Source: Candidatus Kapaibacterium sp. (GTDB taxonomy: Bacteria > Bacteroidota > Ignavibacteria > Kapaibacteriales > UBA4661). Taken from it: 64,000 nucleotides of DNA. Of the stretch, positions 53,488 through 62,456 are shown piece by piece. The stretch is from contig JALONG010000010.1 in NCBI GenBank assembly GCA_025455065.1, forward strand, positions 1-64,000, read 5' to 3'. Position 1 is the first letter of the stretch, and each line of letters opens with the position of its first letter. The position numbers and the translations under genes are program-made. A model generated the notes under the pieces. It saw nothing but the letters and a program-made list of their open reading frames with translations, was not told the DNA's origin and did no database searches.

Positions 53488-53526
53488 ATACGGCACATTT
53501 CCAAAGTTGTCGGAAATGTGCCGTAT
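53488..53526. terminator. Bidirectional terminator between photolyase and rplI
   Basis: ATACGGCACATTTCC (53488-53502) and GGAAATGTGCCGTAT (53512-53526) form a perfect 15-bp stem. It is flanked by an A-run on the left and an A-run on the right, so read from the minus strand it ends rplI transcripts with a T-tract. Confidence 0.92.
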
Positions 53527-53557
53527 CAAAAAAACGCTCTGTCTGCAAAAGCAGTCG

Positions 53558-54004
53558 TTACGCCGCGCTTGTAACCCAGACTTTAAGCGGTGCGTGAACT
53601 TCGGGATGCAATTTGATTTTTACTTCAAATTCACCGATAGACTTAATCGGTTCATCCAAAATAATCGTGCGGCGGTCAATGTTGAAGCCTTTGTCGGTGA
53701 GTTCTTGCGCAATCATTTGGTTGGTTACGCTACCAAAGAGGCGACCTTCTTCACCGACTTGCATTGCGATAGAAACTTGTGTTTCCGCAAGTTTCGCAGC
53801 GATAAGTTCTGCTTCGGTTTTGAGTTTCGACATACGGGCTTCGTACTGCTTTTTCTCGCCTTCGAGAATACGAATAGCTTTCGGTGAAGCATAGTACGCA
53901 AAGCCGCGTGGAATAAGGAAATTGCGAGCATAACCGTCGCGGACGTTAATAATTTCGCCCACTGCGCCCAGATGCTCAACGTTTTCACGGAGAATGATTT
54001 TCAT
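53558..54004 (-). CDS. rplI: 50S ribosomal protein L9
   Basis: A 148-residue protein, normal for bL9. The N-terminal signature MKIILRENVEHLGAVGEIIN, followed by VRDGYARNFLIPRGFAYYAS (rRNA-binding domain), is complete. A long connecting helix (residues about 41-75) leads to the C-terminal domain (RLFGSVTNQMIAQELTDKGF). It binds 23S rRNA domain V near the L1 stalk. It follows rpsF by 46 bases. The usual intervening genes rpsR and ssb are absent. Confidence 0.97.
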   Translation of the reverse strand: MKIILRENVEHLGAVGEIINVRDGYARNFLIPRGFAYYASPKAIRILEGEKKQYEARMSKLKTEAELIAAKLAETQVSIAMQVGEEGRLFGSVTNQMIAQELTDKGFNIDRRTIILDEPIKSIGEFEVKIKLHPEVHAPLKVWVTSAA

Positions 54005-54050
54005 GGTCTTCGTCCTTCAAAAGAAAATAATGTTCGGGGTGAGTGAGAAA

Positions 54051-54464
54051 TTATGCAGCAGTCGCCGCTTCTTCGGTGGCGACTTCGGCGCTTGCAGCCG
54101 GAGCGGGCGGTGTGTCCATCATACGCTCGTGGCGGTTTTGCAAGAACTGTTTGCGGAATTCGATAGCGTGTCCACTCATTTTGAGCGACAAGTGGCGCAG
54201 CACGTTTTCTTCGAGTTGGAAAAAGCGCTCCAACTGCGGTAACAGCGTCGCCGGGGCATCGTACATAAGGTACACGTAGTAACCGTTATGTTTTTTCTGA
54301 ATCGGGTAAGCAAGACGGCGGCGACCCCATTTGTCGCTGGTGGTGATTGTTCCGCCGTTGTTTTGGATGAAATCAACGGTGTTGTTGATAATCACCTCAA
54401 TATTTGCGTCTTCAAGAGACGCATTGACGATAAACGTCGTTTCGTAAGTGCGTTTAGGATTCAT
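54051..54464 (-). CDS. rpsF: 30S ribosomal protein S6
   Basis: A 137-residue bS6. It starts at the ATG at 54464 (MNPKRTYETTFIVNASLEDA). The core has VDFIQNNGGTITTSDKWGRR and LAYPIQKKHNGYYVYLMYDA, typical of S6, then FQLEENVLRHLSLKM. It is longer than average because of an Ala/Glu-rich C-terminal tail (SAEVATEEAATAA). S6 normally dimerises with S18 on the 16S rRNA platform, yet rpsR is not in the cluster. It is expressed with rplI from a promoter at 54602-54633. Confidence 0.96.
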   Translation of the reverse strand: MNPKRTYETTFIVNASLEDANIEVIINNTVDFIQNNGGTITTSDKWGRRRLAYPIQKKHNGYYVYLMYDAPATLLPQLERFFQLEENVLRHLSLKMSGHAIEFRKQFLQNRHERMMDTPPAPAASAEVATEEAATAA

Positions 54465-54601
54465 TGAACCTAGAACTCCTTCGGATGTTTGAAGAAAAAC
54501 AGCTTTTCTTGAGTGCCTTGGAAGTGCTTGGTTTTTAACCGTTAAGAGCCACAAACAAGACGTTGTGTGAAAAGCAGGAGCAGTGATTTGATAAAGAACA
54601 G

Positions 54602-54633
54602 CAAAAATAGGAAGAAATTGTTAGTCATCCAAA
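54602..54633 (-). promoter_or_regulatory. Bacteroidota-type promoter for rpsF-rplI
   Basis: Read on the minus strand, TTTG (54633-54630) and TATTTTTG (54609-54602) are 20 bases apart, an exact fit to TTTG-N19-21-TAnnTTTG. The predicted start near 54595 leaves a leader of about 130 bases before rpsF. Confidence 0.65.
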
Positions 54634-54787
54634 AAAAATCTTTCGTAAAGCATCTTCACCATTGTTCTTGAGCCTGATCATCGCAATCAATGTAAAAAAA
54701 CTCCTTGCAGCCGCGAAGTTTGCTGTGTAAATTGGGATAGACAATGACAATCGCGTTTACTTTGATGCAAAATGCTCTCTCTTCGGC
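54634..54787. other. Divergent spacer between rpsF and the CPBP protease
   Basis: Together with the rpsF leader this makes a gene-free stretch of about 320 bases. Apart from the rpsF promoter I see no hairpin, repeat or second promoter of good quality in it. Confidence 0.4.
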
Positions 54788-55993
54788 ATGAATCAATCCC
54801 CAGACAATCCTTTTGTTCCTCATTCTGAGCGCCCGGAATCACTGCCAAATTCGGGTGAAGATGTCGTGCGTCCTGCAGGTATTGACGGGCAGATGAGCCG
54901 CAATGCCGATATACAAAGCAATGACGAACAGAAGCAAGAACCACCCAATCCTCCATTAAATCAAGAACCTTTCCACGAAACTCCTCCAAACGACGCGCCC
55001 GAAACTGCACCTGTATCCGAAATTGATGTACCAAATCAAGAAAGTGTTTTGCTGAATCAAGAAAGTGTTTTGCCGAATATCGAAGAAAATATCGCTGCCG
55101 CAAGTGCCGAAGCCGAGCCGTTTGCACACGCAAAGTACGGTTTTGCCGCCGTTGTGACAATTTTTCTCATGTATCAATTTGCCGGAGGAGCGCTTCATTC
55201 CTTAGCGCGTAATCATTCGGAGGCGTTTGAAACAGTGCTACAAGGCTTGGGGCAGATTTTATTTATGCTTATTCCGGCGGTACTTGTTATGCGGTATTCA
55301 CCCCTCAAAGTGCAAGGTTTGATACGCTCCGGTGGTGAGGTGAACGCCTTGCAGTGGGTGTTAGGTCTTGTGGGAATTTTTGGTATTCAAATTTTCGATG
55401 CGGGGTTTATTGCCGTTCAAGAGCGCATCGTTCCCTCATTTTTGATACCTGTCTATCAACAATTACGGATGTGGTCAGATATGGTTGAGCAGTTTTATCG
55501 TACGTCCTTTGCCGGAACAACGCCTTTTGAAGCGGTTCGGGCGTTGGTTATTGGTGCGGTTGTGCCGGCATTTGCGGAGGAGGTTTTGTTTAGAGGCGTG
55601 TTGCAGCGCTCGTTGGAGGAAATGTACCCTGTCAGGCGGGCAATTATTGTTACGGCGATGATCTTTGGTATTCTCCATTTTAACCCGCTTTCGGTTCTGC
55701 CACTCATTTTGATTGGTGCATATCTGGGATTTTTGGCATATTACACGCAGAGTTTGGCACTGCCGATTGTTGCGCATTTTTTGAGCAATGCCATTGCGAT
55801 TGTGGCGCTCTATGCGCCCGGGCAGGGCTTGGAAATGTCGCCGTATGGTTTTTCGCTGGGGCGAGGAGTGTTATTGCTTGCTTTTGGTGCGATGTTGATT
55901 CTTGGCGCACTGATGCTTATTGTTCGCTTAACCCCGCAAACACCGAAAGCACATTTGATGCCGAGTTCGAGCATTCCGCCTGTGGTAAAATGA
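54788..55993 (+). CDS. CPBP family intramembrane metalloprotease
   Basis: A 401-residue protein. The first 110 residues are hydrophilic and rich in Pro, Glu, Asn and Gln (with a duplicated NQESVLLNQESVLPN) and are unlike the family norm. Then follow about eight membrane helices with the CPBP (CAAX protease/Abi) motifs: EEVLFRGVLQR near residue 263, FGILHFNPLSV near 295 and HFLSNAIAIV near 335, which together bind the catalytic metal. Family members cleave membrane substrates or confer bacteriocin immunity. The role here is not known. Confidence 0.9.
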   Translation: MNQSPDNPFVPHSERPESLPNSGEDVVRPAGIDGQMSRNADIQSNDEQKQEPPNPPLNQEPFHETPPNDAPETAPVSEIDVPNQESVLLNQESVLPNIEENIAAASAEAEPFAHAKYGFAAVVTIFLMYQFAGGALHSLARNHSEAFETVLQGLGQILFMLIPAVLVMRYSPLKVQGLIRSGGEVNALQWVLGLVGIFGIQIFDAGFIAVQERIVPSFLIPVYQQLRMWSDMVEQFYRTSFAGTTPFEAVRALVIGAVVPAFAEEVLFRGVLQRSLEEMYPVRRAIIVTAMIFGILHFNPLSVLPLILIGAYLGFLAYYTQSLALPIVAHFLSNAIAIVALYAPGQGLEMSPYGFSLGRGVLLLAFGAMLILGALMLIVRLTPQTPKAHLMPSSSIPPVVK

Positions 55994-56069
55994 GGAATGT
56001 TATTGTGTAGAGTTCATGCTATTCATATCGAAACTTTTTCATCTTGTTTCACTTTTTCAATCATCATCC

Positions 56070-56990
56070 ATGAAGCGACATCCTTTTTCTTTGCTTCGTC
56101 TTTTTGCCGGAATGCTTGTTTTGACGCTGGCTCTGGGGCTTGCGGATTGCACCAGAGGCAAACGCGACGATGAGCCGATAGACGACCCGCAGCTTGCCAA
56201 CAAATCCCGCGAAGAACTCGCCGAAGAAGTGCGCCGTTTGACGATTACCGCCAGCGAAAAAGACAGTTTGTTCAACGAAGTTGTGGAAACGACCAAATTC
56301 ATCAGCGAAGTTTATACCGAACTTTCCTCGCTTTCCGGGGAACTCAATTCGCGTGGCGTAGAGCAGAAATCGCCCGATTATCGCCAAGAAATCACGAAGA
56401 AAATTCAACTTCTGGCGAAAAAAATGTCGGAAAACGAAAAGCGTTTGAAAGATAATCAATCGCGCATTTCGGAATTGAAAAAGAGTAACACAAAGTTTGC
56501 AAACCAGATTGCAAGCTATGAGCAGGTTATCGCGGATTTGAATGTGATTATTCAAACGCAAAAAGAAGAAATCGGCGGTTTGAATACCAAAGTTGCCGAA
56601 CTTTCGGGCAAAGTCGCTTCGCTGACCGAAGAACGAGCAGCGCTCAACGACCAAGTTTCAACGCTTACCGAAGAAAGCAACACGTGTTATTACGTGATTG
56701 GAACGCAGAGTTTCTTGGAATCAAACAAAATCATTGACAAAAAAGGCGCAGTGCTTGGGTTTCTCGGCGGAAAGCGTGTTCCGAATGAGAATTTGAATTT
56801 GAGCGCTTTTACTGCCATCAACATCACGCGCCAAACCGAAATCGGCTTGCCCGGAGCGTTCAACGAAGTCGTTTCGACGCACAACCTTCAGTACATGAAG
56901 GTTTCTGAGGATAAGAAAAAAATCACGATTACCGACCCGAAAAAGTTTTGGCAAACATCGCGGTATTTGATTGTGGTGATTGACGGTTAA
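56070..56990 (+). CDS. Coiled-coil lipoprotein, function unknown
   Basis: A 306-residue protein. The ATG at 56070 gives a signal peptide with a lipobox-like end (LALGLADC, Cys about residue 30). Residues about 45-215 form a long coiled coil (EELAEEVRRLTITASEKDSL, then heptads such as LNTKVAELSGKVASLTEERA). The globular C-terminal part contains SNTCYYVIGTQSFLESNKII and closes with RYLIVVIDG. Similar coiled-coil lipoproteins occur widely in Bacteroidota without known function. It is encoded about 75 bases after the protease gene and ends in a good terminator. Confidence 0.78.
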   Translation: MKRHPFSLLRLFAGMLVLTLALGLADCTRGKRDDEPIDDPQLANKSREELAEEVRRLTITASEKDSLFNEVVETTKFISEVYTELSSLSGELNSRGVEQKSPDYRQEITKKIQLLAKKMSENEKRLKDNQSRISELKKSNTKFANQIASYEQVIADLNVIIQTQKEEIGGLNTKVAELSGKVASLTEERAALNDQVSTLTEESNTCYYVIGTQSFLESNKIIDKKGAVLGFLGGKRVPNENLNLSAFTAINITRQTEIGLPGAFNEVVSTHNLQYMKVSEDKKKITITDPKKFWQTSRYLIVVIDG

Positions 56991-57043
56991 GTACAATGTG
57001 GTAATTACCGTTTGAGTGCAACAAATGCAATGACAACGCAGCA

Positions 57044-57084
57044 ACGGCACATAAAAGACTGTTCTTTTATGTGCCGTTTGTGTT
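57044..57084. terminator. Terminator hairpin between convergent genes
   Basis: ACGGCACATAAAAGA (57044-57058) and TCTTTTATGTGCCGT (57063-57077) form a perfect 15-bp stem with a 4-base loop, followed by TTGTGTTTTT. It lies between the coiled-coil lipoprotein and the convergent small membrane gene and could serve both. Confidence 0.9.
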
Positions 57085-57125
57085 TTTGAGAAGGTTTGAT
57101 TGTATGCGGTTTTCAGGCAAAAATA

Positions 57126-57383
57126 TCAACCACGTTCTTGCAAAAAAATGACCACGATGGTCAGCGTAATTGCCAGCAAGAGCAATCCTTGGCGGAGTTT
57201 CATGACGCGAGGATTGTAGGCAGGTTGGAGACCTTTGCGGAGGGCGCGAGCGCCATTGATAATAATGCCGGTACCTGCCAATACAAACGCCGATGCGCCG
57301 ATACCGTCTGAGCGGCGAATAAAGAGCGCTCCTAAAATAAGGAACAAGATGCCAAGCACGATGTAAAGCCGATGTTCGTTCAT
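57126..57383 (-). CDS. Small membrane protein, function unknown
   Basis: An 85-residue protein. The ATG at 57383 starts MNEHRLYIVLGILFLILGAL. Three hydrophobic segments follow (about residues 6-22, 28-45 and 65-81) with a basic loop (RALRKGLQPAYNPRVMKLRQ). No family is recognised. Coding status is supported by the regular membrane-protein pattern. Confidence 0.6.
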   Translation of the reverse strand: MNEHRLYIVLGILFLILGALFIRRSDGIGASAFVLAGTGIIINGARALRKGLQPAYNPRVMKLRQGLLLLAITLTIVVIFLQERG

Positions 57384-57647
57384 GGTGTGTGGGGGAAAAG
57401 TGAAGCCTAAGTTTACACAATTCTTGTGCAAACTCCAAGCCTTTAGCGTTTGAGGGATAATTTGCAGAAAACAACGTTAAAGTGCTTGTATCTGTGTGGA
57501 TTTCGCACTATATTCGGAGTTGCCGATACATTAGGCGGATTTGCCTTCTCTCTCAGGTGCTACGGCGCATTATTGCTGTGTTACAGACATTTTCTTTATA
57601 GAATTTCCCAATTCACTTTTCACCAATTCATTCCAAAGGTATTCCAG

Positions 57648-60600
57648 ATGAAACGATTGTTTCTCGGTTTTGTTGCGGTGGTGTTTGCGCTGGCAAGCGT
57701 TCAGGCGTTTGCGCAGAAGACTGTTTCCGGTCGCATCACCTCCGCAGATGACGGCGGACCATTGCGCGGAGCGCGTGTAGTCGTCAAAGGCGCAAAGGTT
57801 GGAGCGTTTTCGGATGCTCGTGGTCAGTATAAAATTGTTCTGCCGGAAGGCGCAACAACGCTTGTGTTTAACTCTGTCGGCTATGTGCCGCGTGAAGTCG
57901 CTATCGGCGACCGCACGACGGTGGATGTGCGTTTAGACCTTGATGCAAAGGCGCTTGATGATGTCGTCGTGACGGCATTTGGCGTGAAGCAGGAGAAAAA
58001 AGCACTTGGGTATTCGGTGCAGGAACTTTCCGCCCAAGAAATCATGCAGAACAACCAGCCCAACATCGTGGCAGGTTTGCAAGGGCGCTTGGCAGGCGTG
58101 ACCATTAACAATAGCGGTGGCGGTGTTGGTGCAGGTTCGCAGATTATTATTCGTGGCGTGTCGTCGCTTTCGCCGAGTGGAAACAACCAACCACTCTTCG
58201 TTGTTGATGGTATTCCCATTAGTAATGAAACTCGTGCCGGTAATAATCAGCCTAGTCAAGGAGCTGGCACAAGCGGTGGAAGCGCAGAATCATTCGCAAT
58301 GTCAAACCGTGCTGCCGATATTAACCCCGATGATATTGAATCTATCAACATCCTCAAAGGACCTGCCGCAACAGCCCTCTATGGCTTGCGTGCAGCAAAC
58401 GGGGTTGTTGTCATTACCACTAAAAAAGGTATTTCGGGTAAAACACTCATTACCTTCAGTTCCACCGTAACCGCCGACGAAGTTGGTAAAACACCGACGG
58501 TACAGCGCACGTACGGTGAGGGTGGTTATGCTGACGGCGCAGACACTGCCACCGGGCGGACGGTATTTTGGAGTTTTGGTCTGCCCCGTTCTATGCGCGA
58601 CCAGCCATTTTACGATAATTACCGTAATTTCTTCCGCGTTGGTATGCGCTACGACCAGCAACTTTCTATTTCGGGTGGTAATGAGACGGCAAAATTCTTT
58701 ACCTCTATTTCGCGCATGGATCAAACAGGTATCGTGCCGGGGACAGATTTTCAGCGCACAACCATTAGTTTGCGCGGAACAGCAAAACTTGACGAACAGT
58801 TTGATGCCAGCGGCTCGGTGAATTATTCCAACTCCGGTGGCGCACGCCCACAAAATGGCGGACGCTCAATTTACAGCGCTCTTTCATTTTGGATTCCGAC
58901 GTATGATGTCAATAACATTAGTGTACAACCTGGTGGCTTAGTGAATGGGCAGCTTGTTCCCACAACTGATGGCCGGCAAACAAACTTTAATTACTCCAAC
59001 GGCATTATTGAAAACCCGCTTTATGTTGCTCTGAACGCGCCACTTCGTGATAATGTGAATCGTATTTTTGGTGATGTTAAGTTTAACTATCGTCCTTTTA
59101 GCTGGCTTACGGCAACGTATCAAGTTACTTTGGACTATTTCAACGATTCGCGCCGCCGCGTTGTCGGTCCCGAAATTGAAGGCGCTGCGGCAGTGGGCGG
59201 CTTCATTACTGAAGAAAGCTATAACAACCGTGAAATCAACTCGCAGCTCTTTATCACCGCTGCACAGGATTTTAGCGAAGATTTCAGTGGTTCGCTTACG
59301 ATTGGTAATGCCATTACCGATATTCAATCATCGGGTATTTTTTCGCGTGGCGAAGGTTTCTCTGTAACAGGATTTTTTGATTTGAGCAATACTACAACGC
59401 TCTTCACCGGAAGAGATTTTGCATTACAGCGTCTTGTTGGTGTCTTCGCGGATGCGAAATTGAGTTACAAAAATATGCTCTTTTTGAACCTTACTGGTCG
59501 CAATGACTGGTCTTCAACGCTGCCCGCGCAAAACCGTTCGTTTTTCTATCCTTCAGCAAGTTTGAGTTTTGTTTTCAGCGAACTCTTCAAAGCCGATGCA
59601 GAATGGCTTAGTCTCGGTAAAATTCGCGCTTCCTACGCGGCAGTCGGACGCGACGGTATTGGTCCTTATCGTATTGGTGAATACTACCAACTCTCCGGTG
59701 CATTCCCGATTGGCAACGTTACCGGCTTCCGTCTTGCCACGCAATCCGGCTCTTTGAATTTGCGTCCTGAACGCCAGACCGGTATTGAAGTTGGTGCCGA
59801 GTTGCGCTTTTTGGAGAATCGTTTTGGTGTAGATGTTGCATACTTTAACCAAACAACCGAAGACCAAATTGTGAATATCCCTGTGTCCAATGCCACAGGC
59901 TTTTCGACCTTTGTTGCTAACGGCGGTACGATTCGTAACACAGGTATTGAAGTATTGCTGAATGCTCGTATTATCCAAACAAATGAGTTTTCATGGGACG
60001 CAAGCCTCAACTGGTCGCGTTTGCGTGGTGAAATTCTGGACATTGCGCCGGGCATCAATGAAATCGTACCAACCGGTGGCGATTTTGCCCCATATGCAAG
60101 TCTGCGCTGGGTGCGCCCGGGATCTGACCCAACAAATCCCAATCCTTCTGTTGGCGATATTTACGGCTTTGACTTTGTGCGTAATGCTAACGGACAAGCT
60201 ATTATCGGTGCTGACGGCTTCCCGACAGTGGATTTGAACCGTCCGGTCAAGGTAGGAAATGCCTTCCCTGATTGGCAAGGCGGATTGAGCAATACGTTCT
60301 CGTGGAATGGTTTGTCGTTATCGTTCCTCATCGAATGGCGACATGGCGGTCAGGCAGTGGATCTGTCCGAGCCAAACCGCTTCCGCAATGGCATAAGTGG
60401 CTGGACGGGCGATGTGCGCAATCGCAATATCGTGTTCAACGGCGTAGATGCACAGGGGAATCCCAATACCCAGCCTATACTTTGGTCAGGAACAGCAATC
60501 AACAACACGTATCGTATTTTCCGAACCAATGCAAGCTATATCAGCCACTATTCTGTTGCCGTGCAAGACGCATCATGGCTGCGTTTACGCAATGCTTCAC

Positions 60601-60818
60601 TCAGTTATTCCTTTCCCAAATCAATGTTTGGTGAAGGCAGTGTAATTCAAGGTTTGCGCGTAACAGTAACAGGAAATAATCTTTGGCTTAATACACCGTT
60701 CCGTGGCTTCGACCCTGACGGACTTTCGTTTGGTGCCGGTGCCAGCACATACGGTTTTATCGGCAGAAATACGCCCGCAACACGGAGTTATGCTTTGGGT
60801 GTAAGTGTTACTTTCTAA
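57648..60818 (+). CDS. SusC/RagA-family TonB-linked outer-membrane protein
   Basis: A 1056-residue receptor. The ATG at 57648 starts a clear signal peptide (MKRLFLGFVAVVFALASVQA, then FAQ). A carboxypeptidase-regulatory-like domain follows (about residues 24-105, TVSGRITSADDGGPLRGARV). The SusC plug has DVVVTAFGVKQEKKALGYSV, GVSSLSPSGNNQPLFVVDGI and ILKGPAATALYGLRAANGVV. The long beta-barrel ends in the aromatic pattern TRSYALGVSVTF. With the SusD gene 63 bases downstream it forms a bedbin-type importer of glycans, peptides or other nutrients. No hydrolase gene accompanies the pair, so the substrate is unknown. Confidence 0.95.
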   Translation: MKRLFLGFVAVVFALASVQAFAQKTVSGRITSADDGGPLRGARVVVKGAKVGAFSDARGQYKIVLPEGATTLVFNSVGYVPREVAIGDRTTVDVRLDLDAKALDDVVVTAFGVKQEKKALGYSVQELSAQEIMQNNQPNIVAGLQGRLAGVTINNSGGGVGAGSQIIIRGVSSLSPSGNNQPLFVVDGIPISNETRAGNNQPSQGAGTSGGSAESFAMSNRAADINPDDIESINILKGPAATALYGLRAANGVVVITTKKGISGKTLITFSSTVTADEVGKTPTVQRTYGEGGYADGADTATGRTVFWSFGLPRSMRDQPFYDNYRNFFRVGMRYDQQLSISGGNETAKFFTSISRMDQTGIVPGTDFQRTTISLRGTAKLDEQFDASGSVNYSNSGGARPQNGGRSIYSALSFWIPTYDVNNISVQPGGLVNGQLVPTTDGRQTNFNYSNGIIENPLYVALNAPLRDNVNRIFGDVKFNYRPFSWLTATYQVTLDYFNDSRRRVVGPEIEGAAAVGGFITEESYNNREINSQLFITAAQDFSEDFSGSLTIGNAITDIQSSGIFSRGEGFSVTGFFDLSNTTTLFTGRDFALQRLVGVFADAKLSYKNMLFLNLTGRNDWSSTLPAQNRSFFYPSASLSFVFSELFKADAEWLSLGKIRASYAAVGRDGIGPYRIGEYYQLSGAFPIGNVTGFRLATQSGSLNLRPERQTGIEVGAELRFLENRFGVDVAYFNQTTEDQIVNIPVSNATGFSTFVANGGTIRNTGIEVLLNARIIQTNEFSWDASLNWSRLRGEILDIAPGINEIVPTGGDFAPYASLRWVRPGSDPTNPNPSVGDIYGFDFVRNANGQAIIGADGFPTVDLNRPVKVGNAFPDWQGGLSNTFSWNGLSLSFLIEWRHGGQAVDLSEPNRFRNGISGWTGDVRNRNIVFNGVDAQGNPNTQPILWSGTAINNTYRIFRTNASYISHYSVAVQDASWLRLRNASLSYSFPKSMFGEGSVIQGLRVTVTGNNLWLNTPFRGFDPDGLSFGAGASTYGFIGRNTPATRSYALGVSVTF

Positions 60819-60881
60819 CCCTATATTGAGTATAGTATTTCATTTTAACGAACAAATCTTAGAACATATTTTTTTAAGACT

Positions 60882-62408
60882 ATGAACTTTTTTCAACACC
60901 TGCAAAAGCGGGTGCGATACGGGCTGACAGGTCTCATGGCACTTGCTGTGATAGCCTTCACAGCGTTTGGCTGCGAAGATTACATCGGAGGCAACACGAA
61001 TGTGGACCCTACGCGCCCCGCACAAGTGGATTTGCGGACGATGCTTCCTGCAATTCAACTTTCCAGTGCCAATGCTTATTACAGCGTAGGCATTAACACA
61101 GCACAGTGGACACAGCAAATGTCAAGTATTCTACAAGGCGCAAGCGACACCCACATCCCGAACGGACTTGGTAATGCGTGGACAGAAGTGTATTTGGACG
61201 CAATGACTAACGCAGACCGTATGATAAAACAAGCAAATGCCCAGCGTTCGCCGTATTACGAGGGAGCAGGTAAAATTATGCAAGCAATCAATCTTGGATT
61301 GGCAACCGACGCATTTGAAAATGTACCGTATTCTCAGGCGTTCAAAGGTAGCGAGAATCTTTTTCCGACCTACGACCGCCAAGAACAAGTGTATGCGACT
61401 ATTCAAACACTGCTGAATGAAGGGATAGAACTTTTGCGTCGTCCTAATAATAACGCAGATTTGGCTGCCGGAGCGCAGTTTACCAATCGTGGCGATATTG
61501 TCTATGGCGGCACTGTTGCGTCGTGGATTGCGGTTGCAAATGCGTTACGCGCACGCTATGCAATTCACCTTACAGCCAAAGGTGCAACAATGGCGGCTCA
61601 AAACGCGCTCACAGCGCTGAATGCAGGAGCGCTCACCAGTAACGCTCAAGATTTTCAGTTTCCTTACGCCAATGCTCGTACGCCAAGTCCATACTTGGGT
61701 TTGGCAAATCAAACCGTCTTAAATAGCACCTTTACTGTTCTCTTTGGTGAGTATTACGTAAGCAAGATGTCGTCGGGATCGCCTCGTGTACCCGACCCAC
61801 GATTGCCAATTATTGCGGGCGCTTCTAATGGTGGTGCTTTGCCTTTGCCACCGGTGGGCGGCATAAGTGGTGCAGGTTCGGGAACGGCGGGCAGACCATT
61901 TATTACCCCAAATTCATGGTTCCCACGTAACCCGATTCAAATTATCACCTTTGCTGAACAAAAGTTTATTGAAGCTGAGGCACGGTTCTTAGCGGCTGGT
62001 GGCACAGAAACAAGCATAGGTGCGCCTGCGGATGCACGTACCGCGCTTGTGGATGCTATTCGGGCGAATATGCAGAAATATGGCGTTGCGACAGCCGATA
62101 TTACCGCCTACACTGATAGAATCCCCGCAGCAGCGCAGATTCGCCTTTCAACCATCATGGAAGAAAAATATAAAGCGCTCTTTACTCATCCCGAAATCTG
62201 GGTTGATATGCGCCGATATGCCTATAGCACGAATGTCTATACCGGGCTGACGCTACCGGAAAATCACAACCCCGAAGCTGGCGGTAAATGGATACAGCGT
62301 GCGCAATATCCTTTGTCCGAGCAAAATCGTAACCGCGAAGCCTACCAAGCAAATTGGGGTACGGCACGCGATTTCTTTACAACGGTGATGTGGCGTGACC
62401 GTCGGTAA
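60882..62408 (+). CDS. SusD/RagB-like nutrient-binding outer-membrane lipoprotein
   Basis: A 508-residue lipoprotein (signal peptide and lipobox AFTAFGC, Cys about residue 31). It fits the SusD-like_2 type: VDPTRPAQVDLRTMLPAIQL after the lipobox, TPR-like helices with QQMSSILQG, and VPYSQAFKGSENLFPTYDRQ. A C-terminal part has EKYKALFTHPEIWVDMRRYA and RAQYPLSEQNRNREAYQANW. It caps the SusC channel and captures ligand. The three genes SusC, SusD and the following lipoprotein have short spacers (63 and 48 bases) and form one operon. Confidence 0.94.
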   Translation: MNFFQHLQKRVRYGLTGLMALAVIAFTAFGCEDYIGGNTNVDPTRPAQVDLRTMLPAIQLSSANAYYSVGINTAQWTQQMSSILQGASDTHIPNGLGNAWTEVYLDAMTNADRMIKQANAQRSPYYEGAGKIMQAINLGLATDAFENVPYSQAFKGSENLFPTYDRQEQVYATIQTLLNEGIELLRRPNNNADLAAGAQFTNRGDIVYGGTVASWIAVANALRARYAIHLTAKGATMAAQNALTALNAGALTSNAQDFQFPYANARTPSPYLGLANQTVLNSTFTVLFGEYYVSKMSSGSPRVPDPRLPIIAGASNGGALPLPPVGGISGAGSGTAGRPFITPNSWFPRNPIQIITFAEQKFIEAEARFLAAGGTETSIGAPADARTALVDAIRANMQKYGVATADITAYTDRIPAAAQIRLSTIMEEKYKALFTHPEIWVDMRRYAYSTNVYTGLTLPENHNPEAGGKWIQRAQYPLSEQNRNREAYQANWGTARDFFTTVMWRDRR

Positions 62409-62456
62409 ATTATTCTTCTCAATAGCTTTTTCTTTTTACTTTATAGTGTAACTACC

